A DNA stretch of 64,000 nt from Bog-532 sp963833835 (GTDB taxonomy: Bacteria; Actinomycetota; Actinomycetes; Streptosporangiales; Streptosporangiaceae). Position numbers and translations under genes: made by a program. Under the pieces are notes generated by a model that searched no databases, was not told the DNA's origin, and was given only the letters and a program-made list of their open reading frames with translations. Location: NCBI GenBank assembly GCA_963833835.1, contig CAWHZI010000007.1, forward strand, positions 558,001-622,000, written 5' to 3'. Of this stretch, positions 9,391 to 18,634 are shown piece after piece; the first letter of the stretch is position 1, and each line of letters starts with the position of its first letter.

Positions 9391-10815
9391 GTGCCCGTGC
9401 ATGATTTCGACCTGCTGGTGATCGGATCCGGCCCCGGTGGGCAGAAGGCGGCCATCGCCGCCGCCAAGCTCGGGCAACGGGTGGCCGTGGCGGAGCGGCC
9501 CGAGATGATGGGCGGCGTGTGCCTCAACACCGGCACCATCCCGTCCAAGACGTTGCGCGAGGCGATCCTGTACCTGACCGGCCTCGACCAGCGTGAGATG
9601 TACGGCCAGAGCTACCGGGTCAAGGAAGACATCACCATCGGTGACCTGACCGCGCGCACGCAGCACGTGGTGAGCCGCGAAGCCGACGTCCTGCGCAGCC
9701 AGCTGACCCGGAACCGGGTCACGATCGTGCCCGGTCTGGCCCATTTCGTCGAGCCGAACGTGGTGGAGATCGACCGCGGCATCGACGGGTCGAACCGCCG
9801 GGTCAGCGCGGCCAACATCGTCATCGCCACCGGCACCCGGCCCGCCCGGCCGAGCACGGTGGCGTTCGACGAGAAGACCGTCATCGACGCCGACGGCATC
9901 ATTCACCTGGGCCAGATACCGCGGTCGATGGTGGTGTGCGGCGCCGGGGTCATCGGCATCGAGTACGCCTCCATGTTCGCCGCGCTCGGCACCAAGGTCA
10001 CCGTGGTCGAGCAGCGCGACCGGATGCTGGAGTTCTGTGACCTGGAGGTGGTCGAGGCGCTCAAGTACCACCTGCGGGACCTGGCCGTGACGTTCCGGTT
10101 CAGTGAGACCGTCTCCGGGGTCGAGGCCCACCCGCAGGGCGCCATCGCCCTGCTGGCCAGCGGCAAGAAGATCCCGGCCGACACCGTGCTGTACTCGGCG
10201 GGCCGCCAGGGCCAGACCGAGGCGCTCAACCTGGCGGCGGCCGGGCTGGCCGCGGACAAGCGCGGCCGGATCAAGGTCGATGAGAACTATCAGACCGAGG
10301 TCCCGCACATCTACGCCGTCGGGGACGTGATCGGCTTCCCGGCGCTGGCCGCGACCTCGATGGAGCAGGGCCGCCAGGCCGCGCACCACGCCTTCGGTGA
10401 GCCGGTGCACGCCGCCCATCTGCTGCAGCCGATCGGCATCTACTCCATCCCCGAGATCAGCTTCATCGGGCAGACCGAGGACCAGCTCACCGAGGCGAGC
10501 ATCCCGTTCGAGGTGGGCGTGTCCCGGTACCGGGAGCTGGCCCGGGGCCAGATCATCGGCGACTCCTACGGCGTGCTCAAGCTGCTGGTCTCGCCGGAGA
10601 CCCGCCAGCTGCTCGGTGTGCACGTGTTCGGCACCGGCGCGACCGAGCTGGTTCACATCGGGCAGGCCGTGATGGGCTGCGGCGGCACCGTCGACTACCT
10701 GGTCGACGCGGTGTTCAACTACCCGACGCTGGCCGAGTCCTACAAGATCGCCGCGCTGGACGCGACCAACAAGATGCGCGAGATCAGCCGGCTGTCCAGC
10801 GACCTGCCAGTGTGA
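9391..10815 (+). CDS. sthA: Soluble (Si-specific) NAD(P)+ transhydrogenase
   Basis: A flavoprotein of about 474 residues that transfers hydride between NADPH and NAD+. The N-terminus has the FAD motif LLVIGSGPGGQKAAIAAAKL. The active-site segment reads GGVCLNTGTIPSKTLREA: the second redox Cys of the dihydrolipoamide-dehydrogenase family is Thr, as in SthA enzymes. The NAD(P) motif is VVCGAGVIGIEYASMFAALG, and the C-terminal dimerisation domain includes YPTLAESYKIAALDA. The GTG at 9391 follows a purine-rich GAGGGGGG by about eight bases; the GTG at 9397 is also possible. Lipoamide dehydrogenase is less likely because of the Cys-to-Thr change. Confidence 0.92.
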   Translation: MPVHDFDLLVIGSGPGGQKAAIAAAKLGQRVAVAERPEMMGGVCLNTGTIPSKTLREAILYLTGLDQREMYGQSYRVKEDITIGDLTARTQHVVSREADVLRSQLTRNRVTIVPGLAHFVEPNVVEIDRGIDGSNRRVSAANIVIATGTRPARPSTVAFDEKTVIDADGIIHLGQIPRSMVVCGAGVIGIEYASMFAALGTKVTVVEQRDRMLEFCDLEVVEALKYHLRDLAVTFRFSETVSGVEAHPQGAIALLASGKKIPADTVLYSAGRQGQTEALNLAAAGLAADKRGRIKVDENYQTEVPHIYAVGDVIGFPALAATSMEQGRQAAHHAFGEPVHAAHLLQPIGIYSIPEISFIGQTEDQLTEASIPFEVGVSRYRELARGQIIGDSYGVLKLLVSPETRQLLGVHVFGTGATELVHIGQAVMGCGGTVDYLVDAVFNYPTLAESYKIAALDATNKMREISRLSSDLPV

Positions 10816-10931
10816 CCAGCCCGGCCAGCCCCGCCAGCAGCCGAGCGACCGGCCAGCCCGCTAGCCGGATGTGACGGACGACGCAAAGCCGCGGAATACC
10901 TCGTGTGGCACAATGTTTATCACTACGAAGC

Positions 10932-11056
10932 GTGCTCCGGGGTCGGTGAAAGTCCGAACCGGCGGTGACAGTCCGCGACCCAGCGCCCGAACAGGGGCTC
11001 TGGTTGACCCGGTGGAACTCCGGGACCGACGGTTAAAGTCCGGATGGGAGGCAGCA
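10932..11056 (+). promoter_or_regulatory. FMN riboswitch (RFN element)
   Basis: The leader of ribE matches the RFN aptamer block by block: GGTCGGTGAAAGTCC, then ACCGGCGGTGACAGTCCGCGA, then GACCCGGTGGAACTCCGGGAC, then CGACGGTTAAAGTCCGGATG and GGGAGGCAGCACG. FMN binding normally turns off expression of the riboflavin genes. The helix P1 strands are at the two ends. The aptamer lies about 100 bases upstream of the ribE start, and the spacer carries two hairpins that could form the expression platform. Confidence 0.93.
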
Positions 11057-11065
11057 CGCGCGCGG

Positions 11066-11104
11066 CAGGCGTGAGCCTGATGCGCCGGATACGTACGCGT
11101 ATCC
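11066..11104 (+). promoter_or_regulatory. Hairpins between the FMN aptamer and ribE (candidate expression platform)
   Basis: Two perfect short hairpins follow the aptamer: CAGGC/GCCTG with a GTGA loop (11066-11079) and GGATACG/CGTATCC with a TACG loop (11087-11104). There is no T-run, so a classical terminator is not seen. Control by masking the AGGAGGG ribosome-binding site just before the ribE ATG is more likely. This is inference from base pairing only. Confidence 0.45.
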
Positions 11105-11159
11105 TGCCCGCGCACCCCCCGGAGCCAGAAGAAGGCCGGTTCCGAGGAGGGAAGCGCGG

Positions 11160-11756
11160 ATGTTCACCGGGATCGTGGAAGAGCTGGGCGAGGTCGTTGC
11201 CATTGAGGACCTTGGGGACGCAGCCCAGCTGACCGTGCGCGGCGCCCAGGTGACGGGCGACGTGTCCAACGGCGACTCCATCGCGGTCAACGGCGTATGC
11301 CTGACCGTCGCCAGCTCGGCGGGCGAGGAGTTCACCGCCGACGTCATGCGCGAAACCCTGACCCGGTCCAGCCTCGGCTCGCTGGCTCCCGGCGCCCCGG
11401 TCAACCTGGAACGTTCGGTGCGGCTGGCCGACCGGCTCGGCGGCCACCTGGTGCAGGGGCACGTCGACGGCGTGGGTGAGCTGATATCCCGCACCGCGGC
11501 CGAGCACTGGGACGTGGTGCGGATCGCGCTGCCGCCCGGCCTGGACCGGTACGTCGTGGAAAAGGGCTCGATCGCGGTGGACGGCATCAGCCTGACCGTG
11601 GTGGCCGTCACCGGCAGCTGGTTCGAGGTCAGCTTGATCCCGGAGACGCTGAAGCGCACCACGCTGGGCCACAAGCAGCCGGGAGAGACGGTCAACCTGG
11701 AGGTTGATGTGATCGCGAAGTATGTGGAGAAGCTGACGGGAACGGTGAACCAGTGA
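11160..11756 (+). CDS. ribE: Riboflavin synthase (alpha subunit type)
   Basis: The enzyme converts two molecules of 6,7-dimethyl-8-ribityllumazine into riboflavin and a pyrimidine. The 198-residue protein has the two tandem lumazine-binding barrels: MFTGIVEELGEV opens the first, with SIAVNGVCLTV inside it, and QGHVDGVGEL opens the second, with SIAVDGISLTVV. The N-terminal MFTG is diagnostic. An AGGAGGG site sits about seven bases before the ATG. Its stop overlaps the ribBA GTG start (GTGA), so it heads a tightly coupled ribE-ribBA-ribH operon under the FMN riboswitch. Confidence 0.97.
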   Translation: MFTGIVEELGEVVAIEDLGDAAQLTVRGAQVTGDVSNGDSIAVNGVCLTVASSAGEEFTADVMRETLTRSSLGSLAPGAPVNLERSVRLADRLGGHLVQGHVDGVGELISRTAAEHWDVVRIALPPGLDRYVVEKGSIAVDGISLTVVAVTGSWFEVSLIPETLKRTTLGHKQPGETVNLEVDVIAKYVEKLTGTVNQ

Positions 11757-13051
11757 ACACGGACGAGGCGCCGACGACCACCACCCGGATCCCGCGCGGA
11801 TCGGAGCTGGACTCGGTCGAGCAGGCCATCAAGGACATCGCCGCGGGCCGCCCGGTCGTGGTGGTGGACGACGCGGACCGGGAGAACGAGGGCGACCTGG
11901 TGTTCGCGGCTGAGGCGGCCACCCCGGAACTGCTCGCGTTCACGATCCGGCACGCTCGCGGCCTGATCTGCGTGCCGATGCTGAGCGAGGACCTGGACCG
12001 GCTGAACCTGCCCCAGATGACCAGCGACAACCAGGAGCACATGGGGACCGCGTTCACGGTCAGCGTGGACGCGCGGATCGGCATCAGCACCGGGATCAGC
12101 GCGGCCGACCGGTCCCGCACCATCCGGCTGCTGGCCGACCCGAAGGCCCAGGCGGGCGACCTGGTCCGGCCCGGGCACCTGTTCCCGCTGCGCTACACCG
12201 AGGGCGGGGTGCTGCGCCGCCGCGGGCACACCGAGGCCGCGGTTGACCTGGCCCGGCTGGCCGGCCTGCGCCCGGCCGGGGTGGTGACCGAGATCGTCAA
12301 CGAGGACGGCACCATGGCCCGGCTGTCGCGGCTGCGGGAGTTCGCCGACGAGCACGGGCTCCGGCTGATCTCGATCGAGCAGCTCATCGACTACCGGCGC
12401 CGGACCGAGACCGTGGTCACCCAGCAGGCCCGGACGATCCTGCCCAACGCCTTCGGCGACTGGCAGGCCTACGGCTACCTGAACTCGATCGACGGCACCG
12501 AGCACATGGCGCTGGTGCTGGGCGAGGTGGGCGACGGCGAGGACGTCCTGATCCGGGTGCACTCCGAGTGCCTGACCGGCGACGTGTTCGGCTCGCTGCG
12601 CTGCGACTGCGGCGCCCAGCTGGAAGCGGCCATGGCGCTGATCGAGGCCGAGGGCCGGGGCGTGGTGCTCTACCTGCGCGGGCACGAGGGCCGCGGCATC
12701 GGGCTGCTCGGCAAGCTGCGGGCCTATCAGCTCCAGGACCACGGCTCCGACACGGTGGACGCGAACCTGGAGCTCGGCCTGCCGGTGGACGCGCGCGACT
12801 ACACCACCGGAGCGCAGATCCTGGCCGACCTGGGCGTCCAGTCGATGCGGCTGCTGACCAACAACCCGGACAAGGTGGCCGGGCTGAGCCGCTACGGCCT
12901 GGACGTCACCCCGGTGCCGCTGCCGGTGCCGGTCACCGCCTACAACCTGCGCTACCTCGCGGCCAAGCGGGACCGGCTCGGGCACACGATCGAAGGCCTG
13001 CCGCAGGTGCCGCAGGCTGGCGGTCCGGTCCGGGCTCAGGAGTCGGCGTGA
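11753..13051 (+). CDS. ribBA: Bifunctional DHBP synthase / GTP cyclohydrolase II
   Basis: This 432-residue fusion makes both riboflavin precursors. The N-terminal half (DHBP synthase, from ribulose-5-phosphate) has VVVVDDADRENEGDLVFAAE, ISTGISAADRSRTI and the RRRGHTEAAVDL block. The C-terminal half (GTP cyclohydrolase II) has the zinc-binding HSECLTGDVFGSLRCDCGAQ, the catalytic RGHEGRGIGL and a late TNNPDKVAGL. Both active sites look intact. It overlaps ribE upstream and ribH downstream by GTGA junctions. Confidence 0.97.
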   Translation: MNTDEAPTTTTRIPRGSELDSVEQAIKDIAAGRPVVVVDDADRENEGDLVFAAEAATPELLAFTIRHARGLICVPMLSEDLDRLNLPQMTSDNQEHMGTAFTVSVDARIGISTGISAADRSRTIRLLADPKAQAGDLVRPGHLFPLRYTEGGVLRRRGHTEAAVDLARLAGLRPAGVVTEIVNEDGTMARLSRLREFADEHGLRLISIEQLIDYRRRTETVVTQQARTILPNAFGDWQAYGYLNSIDGTEHMALVLGEVGDGEDVLIRVHSECLTGDVFGSLRCDCGAQLEAAMALIEAEGRGVVLYLRGHEGRGIGLLGKLRAYQLQDHGSDTVDANLELGLPVDARDYTTGAQILADLGVQSMRLLTNNPDKVAGLSRYGLDVTPVPLPVPVTAYNLRYLAAKRDRLGHTIEGLPQVPQAGGPVRAQESA

Positions 13052-13590
13052 GCGGCGCGGGCCGGCCGGTGCTGGAGACGGTCGACGCGCCCGAGCTGAC
13101 CCTGGCCATCCTGGGCACCCGGTGGCACGCGGACATCACCGACTCGCTCATCGAGCGGGCTGCCGCCGCCGCGGTGGCCTGCGGCATCGACGACCCGCTG
13201 GTGCTGCGGGTGGCCGGGGCGGTCGAGCTGCCGGTGGTCGCGGCCGAACTGGCCCGCTACCACGACGCGGTGGTCTGCGTCGGCGCGGTGATCCGGGGTG
13301 GCACCCCGCACTTCGAGTACGTCTGCGACGCCGTCACCCAGGGGCTGACCCGGGTGGCCCTGGACGCCGGCACTCCCGTGGGTAACGGGGTACTGACCTG
13401 TGACACCATAGAAGAAGCCCGTGATCGAGCCGGGCTGCCGGGCAGTAGCGAGGACAAGGGATGGGAGGCCGTCGTGGCGGCGCTGGACACTGCGCTCCTG
13501 CTGCGCTCCATCCGCTGTTCCGGCCCCGACCGGCGCCCTGCTCAGCCCCGGACCCGCGGCGTCGCGGCGGGCGGCGTGCCCCGACATTGA
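13048..13590 (+). CDS. ribH: 6,7-dimethyl-8-ribityllumazine synthase
   Basis: RibH condenses the two RibBA-derived precursors into lumazine and assembles as an icosahedral or pentameric shell. Family motifs are LAILGTRWHADIT, VAGAVELPVVAAEL, VCVGAVIRGGTPHFEYVCD (with the catalytic His) and GVLTCDTIEEARDRAG. The protein is about 180 residues. The last roughly 25 residues (Arg/Pro/Ala-rich) exceed the usual end and may be disordered. The start is a GTG overlapping the ribBA stop. Confidence 0.95.
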   Translation: MSGAGRPVLETVDAPELTLAILGTRWHADITDSLIERAAAAAVACGIDDPLVLRVAGAVELPVVAAELARYHDAVVCVGAVIRGGTPHFEYVCDAVTQGLTRVALDAGTPVGNGVLTCDTIEEARDRAGLPGSSEDKGWEAVVAALDTALLLRSIRCSGPDRRPAQPRTRGVAAGGVPRH

Positions 13591-13650
13591 CGTGACCCGC
13601 CTTCGCCCGTCACGTCCTTGCGCCCGTCCACCGATTCAAGGGGTTTCGCC

Positions 13651-14526
13651 GTGCTCTCCCTCGTCCTGCCCAAAGGCTCGCTGGAGCGAGCCACGCTCGA
13701 GCTGTTCGACGCCGCCGATCTGACCGTCCGGCGCTCTTCCGACCGCGACTACCACGCCGCCATCGACGACCCGCGGATCGAGCGGGTCCGGTTCCTGCGT
13801 CCTCAGGAGATCCCCTCCTACATCGAGCGCGGCCTGTTCGACCTGGGCATCACCGGGCGGGACTGGATCAGCGAAACCCAGGCCGACGTGGTCTCGCTGG
13901 GCGAGCTGCAGTACTCCAAGAACACCTCCCAGCCGGTCCGGGTGGTGCTCGCGGTGCCGGAGAACTCCACCTGGCGCAGCGTCACCGACCTGCCCGAAGG
14001 TGTGCGCATCTCGACCGAGTTCCCGGGGCTGACCAAGCGGTTCCTGGACGCCCACGGGATCAAGGCGGTGGTCATCCCGTCCTACGGGGCCACCGAGGCC
14101 AAGGTCCCGGACATCGTGGACGCGATCGTGGACCTGACCGAGACCGGGTCCTCGCTGCGCAAGAACGGCCTGCGCATCCTGGACACCCTGCTGACCAGCT
14201 ACACCGAGCTGGTTGCCTCGGCCGCGGCGTACGCCGACGAGGAGAAGCGGGCGGCCATGGACGACATCGCGCTGCTGCTGCGCGGCGCGATCCAGGCCCG
14301 GGGCAACGTCCTGCTCAAGCTCAACGTCCCGGCCGGGCAGCTCAGCGCGGTGACCGAGATGCTGCCCGCGCTGTCGTCCCCGACCATCACCGCCCTGGCC
14401 CGCGGCAACATGAACGCGGTCGAGACCGTGGTGCCCAAGCGCGGGGTCAACACGCTGATCCCCGCGCTCAAGGCCGCGGGCGCCCAGGACATCCTGGAAA
14501 TCCCGATCTCCAAGATCGTTCAGTAA
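13651..14526 (+). CDS. hisG: ATP phosphoribosyltransferase, long form
   Basis: HisG catalyses the first step of histidine synthesis (ATP + PRPP). The 291-residue protein is the long form, with the histidine-sensing C-terminal domain (GNVLLKLNVPAGQLSAVTEM). Visible motifs are LVLPKGSLERATLELF at the N-terminus, ERGLFDLGITGRDW, and the PRPP-binding DIVDAIVDLTETGSSLRKNG. I chose the GTG at 13651, which gives the usual N-terminus; an in-frame TTG at 13618 would add 11 residues. hisE, which often lies between ribH and hisG in actinobacteria, is absent from the 60-base gap. A strong inverted repeat follows the stop. Confidence 0.95.
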   Translation: MLSLVLPKGSLERATLELFDAADLTVRRSSDRDYHAAIDDPRIERVRFLRPQEIPSYIERGLFDLGITGRDWISETQADVVSLGELQYSKNTSQPVRVVLAVPENSTWRSVTDLPEGVRISTEFPGLTKRFLDAHGIKAVVIPSYGATEAKVPDIVDAIVDLTETGSSLRKNGLRILDTLLTSYTELVASAAAYADEEKRAAMDDIALLLRGAIQARGNVLLKLNVPAGQLSAVTEMLPALSSPTITALARGNMNAVETVVPKRGVNTLIPALKAAGAQDILEIPISKIVQ

Positions 14527-14542
14527 TTCCGATTTTTAATGA

Positions 14543-14579
14543 CGTCATTTCCTGCCGTACCCGCCGGCAGGAAATGACG
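14543..14579. terminator. Perfect 14-bp inverted repeat between convergent genes
   Basis: CGTCATTTCCTGCC (14543-14556) pairs with GGCAGGAAATGACG (14566-14579) around a nine-base loop. A TTTTT tract lies just upstream at 14533-14537; it would be the U-tract for leftward transcripts only through its complement. The position between the convergent hisG and LysE genes fits a bidirectional terminator. Confidence 0.6.
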
Positions 14580-14598
14580 GCTTGGCCGCAATGACGGC

Positions 14599-15237
14599 TC
14601 AGTCGTGGCGGCCGGAGACGGCCAGGGCCGTCCCGATGCCGATCATGGCCAGGCCGCCGGTGCCGCCGATCAGCTCGAGCCGCCGGGGAGAGCGCCCGAG
14701 CCAGGCGCGAGCTGAGCCCGCCGCCACCGCCCAGGCGCTGTCCGAGATCAGCGCGATGCCGGCGAACAGCGCGCCCAGCACCAGCAACTGCGCCGTCACG
14801 TGGCCCGCGGCCCGGTCCACGAACTGCGGCAGCACGGCCGCGAAGAACACGATCACCTTGGGGTTGCCCAGGCCGACCATGAACCCGTCGGCCGCGATCC
14901 GGGCGATGGATTTGTTCTCCAGCCGGGTCCCGAGCGCCTCGGCCAGCCGCCTGCGGTGCCGGATGGCCTGCACGCCGAGGAAGATCAGGTACCCGGCCCC
15001 GCCCAGCTTGATGAGGTTGAACACCAGGACCGACCGTTCGGCCAGCGCGCCGATGCCGAACGCCACCGCCATCACCTGGACGCAGAGGCCGGCCGTGTTC
15101 CCGGCCACCGTGGCCACCCCGGCGATCCGGCCCAGCGCGAGCGCCCGGCTCACGGTGAACAGCACGCTCGGCCCGGGCGCGGCGATCAGCAGGAACGCGG
15201 TGAGCGTAAACGCGAGCAGATGGGTCGTCGGCGGCAT
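14599..15237 (-). CDS. LysE/RhtB-family amino-acid exporter
   Basis: A 212-residue inner-membrane protein with about six hydrophobic segments. The signature of the LysE/RhtB family is at the N-terminus (LIAAPGPSVLFTVSRAL, then G-x-x-AG-x-x-TVAGNTAGL) and again in FMVGLGNPKVIVFFAAVLPQF. Family members export amino acids or related metabolites; the substrate is not predictable. It is convergent with hisG and separated from it by a strong inverted repeat. Confidence 0.93.
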   Translation of the reverse strand: MPPTTHLLAFTLTAFLLIAAPGPSVLFTVSRALALGRIAGVATVAGNTAGLCVQVMAVAFGIGALAERSVLVFNLIKLGGAGYLIFLGVQAIRHRRRLAEALGTRLENKSIARIAADGFMVGLGNPKVIVFFAAVLPQFVDRAAGHVTAQLLVLGALFAGIALISDSAWAVAAGSARAWLGRSPRRLELIGGTGGLAMIGIGTALAVSGRHD

Positions 15238-15305
15238 GAGGCGAGCGTAAGCCGGAGCCGGCCGCGGACACCAAGGGTTTTCCTCCCGGCCGGTAACCTG
15301 ACGTC

Positions 15306-15908
15306 ATGCCAACCCAGGTCGCCGGTATCTTGCTGGCCGCGGGTGCGGGCAGCCGCCTGGGCCGCCCCAAGGCGCTGGTTGAGATCGGCGGCCAGACCCT
15401 GGCCGCCCGCGGCGCCGGCCTGCTGCGCCGCGGGGGAGCGGACCCGATCGTGGTGGTCACCGGGGCCGCCCCCGTCGACCTGCCCGGCGTGACGCTCGTG
15501 CACAATCCGCACTGGCGCACCGGCATGGGATCGTCGCTGGTGGCCGGGCTCACGGCGGTACGGGACCTGCCGCGGGACGGCGGCCGCGCGGTCGTGATCG
15601 CCCTGGCCGACCAGCCCCTGGTCGGCGCCGAGTCGGTACGCCGCCTGATCGCGGCGCACGCGGCCGGGGCCACGGTCGTGGTGGCCGCCTACGACGGCCG
15701 CCGCCGCAACCCGGTGCTCATCGACCGCACCCACTGGGCCGAGGTGCTGGCCACCACCACCGGGGACGCGGGCGCCCGCCCCTTCCTGCGCGCCCATCCC
15801 GACCTGGTGACCGCGGTCGAATGTGGCGACACGGGCCGCGCCGACGACATCGACACCCCCGAAGACCTGGCCCGCGCCCTCTCTTTGGTCAAAGAAATAT
15901 TCGACTAA
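15306..15908 (+). CDS. MobA-like nucleotidyltransferase (molybdenum-cofactor type)
   Basis: A 200-residue NTP transferase. The N-terminal nucleotide-binding signature is GILLAAGAGSRLGRPKALVE. The middle has the metal-binding segment VVIALADQPLVGAESV, and the C-terminus has DIDTPEDLARA, typical of the MocA/MobA/YgbP fold. Close relatives transfer CMP or GMP to molybdopterin; others act on isoprenoid or sugar phosphates. No molybdenum enzyme is nearby, so the substrate stays open. It is divergent from the LysE gene and followed by a 240-base spacer. Confidence 0.85.
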   Translation: MPTQVAGILLAAGAGSRLGRPKALVEIGGQTLAARGAGLLRRGGADPIVVVTGAAPVDLPGVTLVHNPHWRTGMGSSLVAGLTAVRDLPRDGGRAVVIALADQPLVGAESVRRLIAAHAAGATVVVAAYDGRRRNPVLIDRTHWAEVLATTTGDAGARPFLRAHPDLVTAVECGDTGRADDIDTPEDLARALSLVKEIFD

Positions 15909-16146
15909 TACGGGTCCGGTCAGGTCGCGGCGGCTCCGCTGTCCTAATTTGACCGGTTCCTGCCTCTTGTTACGCCCCTGAGGCAAATTTTGGCCGAATT
16001 CGCCATCAACTGCCCCTCGGTCGCCCCCTAGTCGTCCCTGGGCTTGGCCGATGTCGGAAAAGTTCTGACGAAACGCCCCTTCGGTAATTGAGTCACGTAC
16101 CGGCTGATCTGTAGTTTCTTGGACAGCCGAGAAATCTGGAGAGGAA

Positions 16147-18601
16147 TTGACGGCACGGAGAGCTCGCGTTTCCGCCGCGAAGCGACGCCGCTACTTCTCG
16201 ATCAGCGCCGCCTCCGGGATGGCTCTCGTGTTTGGCGTCGCCGTTGTCGTGGGTCCGGGATCGTCGGGGAATTCCGCCGCGGACCGCACGGCCTCGCCGT
16301 CTTCGACCACGCCGGCCACGCCCAAGACGCCCCCGGCGCAAGACAGCGCGCAGGCGAAGCTGGAGGCCGAGACCACCTCGGCCGCGAACCCGGTCCCGAA
16401 TTCCGTGAGCGCGGCCCAGCAGCCGTCCTGGAACGTCAAGCCCAAGGTCGTGCAGTACCTCGGCTACCAGATCCAGGTGCCGAGCTCGTGGCCGGTCTAC
16501 AACCTGGCCACTGACCCGTCCAAGTGCGTCCTGTTCAGCACCCATGCGGTCTATCTGGGCACGCCGGGCAGCGGCCAGGACTGCCCGGCGTCCGCCATCG
16601 GCCACACCGAGGCGCTGCTCATCCAGCCGATCAGCTCGGCCAGCCCGTCGTCCGAGGCCATCGTGGTGGGCGGCGGGGAGGCCGCCCTGTCGCAAGACAC
16701 GGCGCTGCCGGCCGACACGACGGACACCACCCACGAGTTCCAGGTCGACGTGGAGAAGGCCGGCGTGCTGGTCACGGCCGCGTACGGCCCGAACGAGCCC
16801 GGGCTGCGCTCGATCCTGGCCGGGGCGGAGATCTCCAGCACCAGCGCCCACGTGTCCAGCTCGGCTGGCTCCGGCTCGTCGGCCAAGTCCGCCCCGGCGG
16901 CCAAGTCCACCGCGGGGAGCCAGTCGCTGATGACGGTCGGCGCGTCGTCGGCGGCGGCCAAGTCCGCCACGGCGGCCACCGCAGCCAAGTCCGCCACGGC
17001 GGCCACCGCAGCCAAGTCCGCCACGGCGGCCACGTCCGCGACGGCGGCGCACGTCAGCCTCGGCGGCGTCGTCCAGCGCGGCGTCGTCCGCCGCGGTCAC
17101 GGGATTGGTCGGCAGTGGCTTGGCCTTCGACACCTGCACGGCCCCGTCGACGTCGACCATGACCAAGTGGCTGGCCTCGCCGTACCGGGTGATGGGCACC
17201 TACCTGGGCGGGATGAACTGGGCCTGCAGCTACGGGAACTTCACCGCGTCCTGGGTGAGTCACACCGCCGCCGAGGGCTGGCGGTTCGCGCCGCTCTGGG
17301 TGGGCCGGCAGGCCTCCTGCTCGACCATCCCCGGGGTCTCGAAGATCAACCCGTCGGACGCCGCCGCCGAGGGCGAGTCGGAAGCCAGGACCGCGGTCGC
17401 CTCGGCCAAGCATTTCGGGTTCGCTAAGGGCAGCCCGATCTACTTCGACATGGAGGGCTACGACGCCGGCGGCAGCTGCGGCCGCGCGGTGGTGAGCTTC
17501 CTCGGCGGGTGGACCCGGGAACTGCACACGTACGGCTACGTCTCGGGCGTCTACACCAGCGCCGCCTCCGGGGTCAAGGACCTGGTGGCGGCCTACAAGA
17601 GCAGCGGCTCTTCACGCCCGGACGACATCTGGGCCGCCGACTGGAACGGCAAGCCGGTGCTGACCGACTCCTTCCTGCCCGGCACCTACTGGTCAAACCA
17701 CCAGCGGCTGCACCAGTACGCAGGAGCGCACGACGAGAAGTGGGGCGGCGCCACGCTGGACATCGACTCGGACGCGGCCGACGGGAAGGTGGCCGGCCAG
17801 GCGTCCGTAGCGAATTCCTCCGCTCCGGCCGAGAGCGCCACGCCGTCCGAGCTGACCGCGGCGCCGGGCCACACGGCCAAGGTGACGCTGACCCTGCACA
17901 GCCAGTCCGCGTCGTCGATCGACGTGCAGTGGCACGCGGGCGTGCCCAAGGGCATGTCGGCCACACCCGGCTCCGGGACGGTCGATCTCACGGCCAAGGG
18001 CGTCTACTCGGCCACGGTGACCCTGACGCCGGCCACGTCCCTGGCTCAGGGGCGATACGTCGTGCCGATCACGGTCAGCTCCGGCTCCCATACCGTGGCC
18101 GAGGCGTACGTCCTGCTGACCGTGGTGCGCTCCGGGGGGTCACTCCCGACCCATTCGCCGATCGTGCTGTACGCGGCGGACAAGTACGACATGGCCACCG
18201 CGGCCCAGGTCCGCCGCAGCCTGGCGCTGCCCGCCACCAACGTGACCGGCACCTTCAAGCAGGCCTGGAAGGACGCGGCCGGGGGGAAGGACCTGGTCAT
18301 CGCGGTCGGGGAGCCCGCCGCCGACGCGCTCTACTTCAACGTCTGCGGGTGGACGGATCCGGCGGGCTGGCCCGCGGGTTCGACCCCGTTCTACTACCCG
18401 GGCTATCCGGTGCGGAGCTCGATCGGCCGGAACTACTTCGAGCTGGCCAGCACGCCGACCACGGCCAAGACCACGCAGCTGCTCACTGAGCTCACCCAGT
18501 ACGCGCTGACCGGCTCGCTGCCGGGCTCCGGGCCCACGGCCATCGCGGCCACCCCGCCCGCCCTCCATTGCGAAGGGTCAGCCAAGGTCCCTGTTCCCTG
18601 A
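16147..18601 (+). CDS. Secreted DUF1906 (glycoside-hydrolase-like) protein, one frameshift
   Basis: A large exported protein. It starts at TTG 16147 with GGAG about five bases upstream; the N-terminus is basic (RRARVSAAKRRR) followed by a hydrophobic segment, i.e. a signal peptide or anchor. Domain 1 (to about residue 235) is unrecognised. A Ser/Ala/Lys linker with a 27-bp tandem repeat follows. Near 17050 the frame must shift by one base, within this low-complexity run, to continue as GLAFDTCTAPSTSTMTKWL. That begins the Rv2525c-type DUF1906 TIM barrel (GTYLGGMNWAC, SPIYFDMEGYD, HQYAGAHDEKWGG with DIDSD). Next come an Ig/NEW3-like segment (LTAAPGHTAKVTLTLHSQS) and a C-terminal domain of unknown type. 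It probably acts on cell-wall or extracellular glycan. Confidence 0.8.
16957..17034 (+). repeat. 27-bp tandem repeat in the DUF1906 protein linker
   Basis: About 2.9 copies of a 27-base unit beginning GCCAAGTCCGCCACGGCGG encode repeats of AAKSATAAT. The repeat lies just before the apparent frameshift and is a likely site of copy-number change or assembly error. Confidence 0.9.
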
Positions 18602-18634
18602 CGGCTCTGTTCCCTGACGGCAGAGCGCCGTAGC

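Noticed and set aside
7546..10815. Single plus-strand open frame of 1089 codons
   Set aside because: Only the last 474 codons (transhydrogenase) are real; the first part is antisense to the FAD monooxygenase and HAD genes and has Arg/Pro/Gln-rich chance composition.
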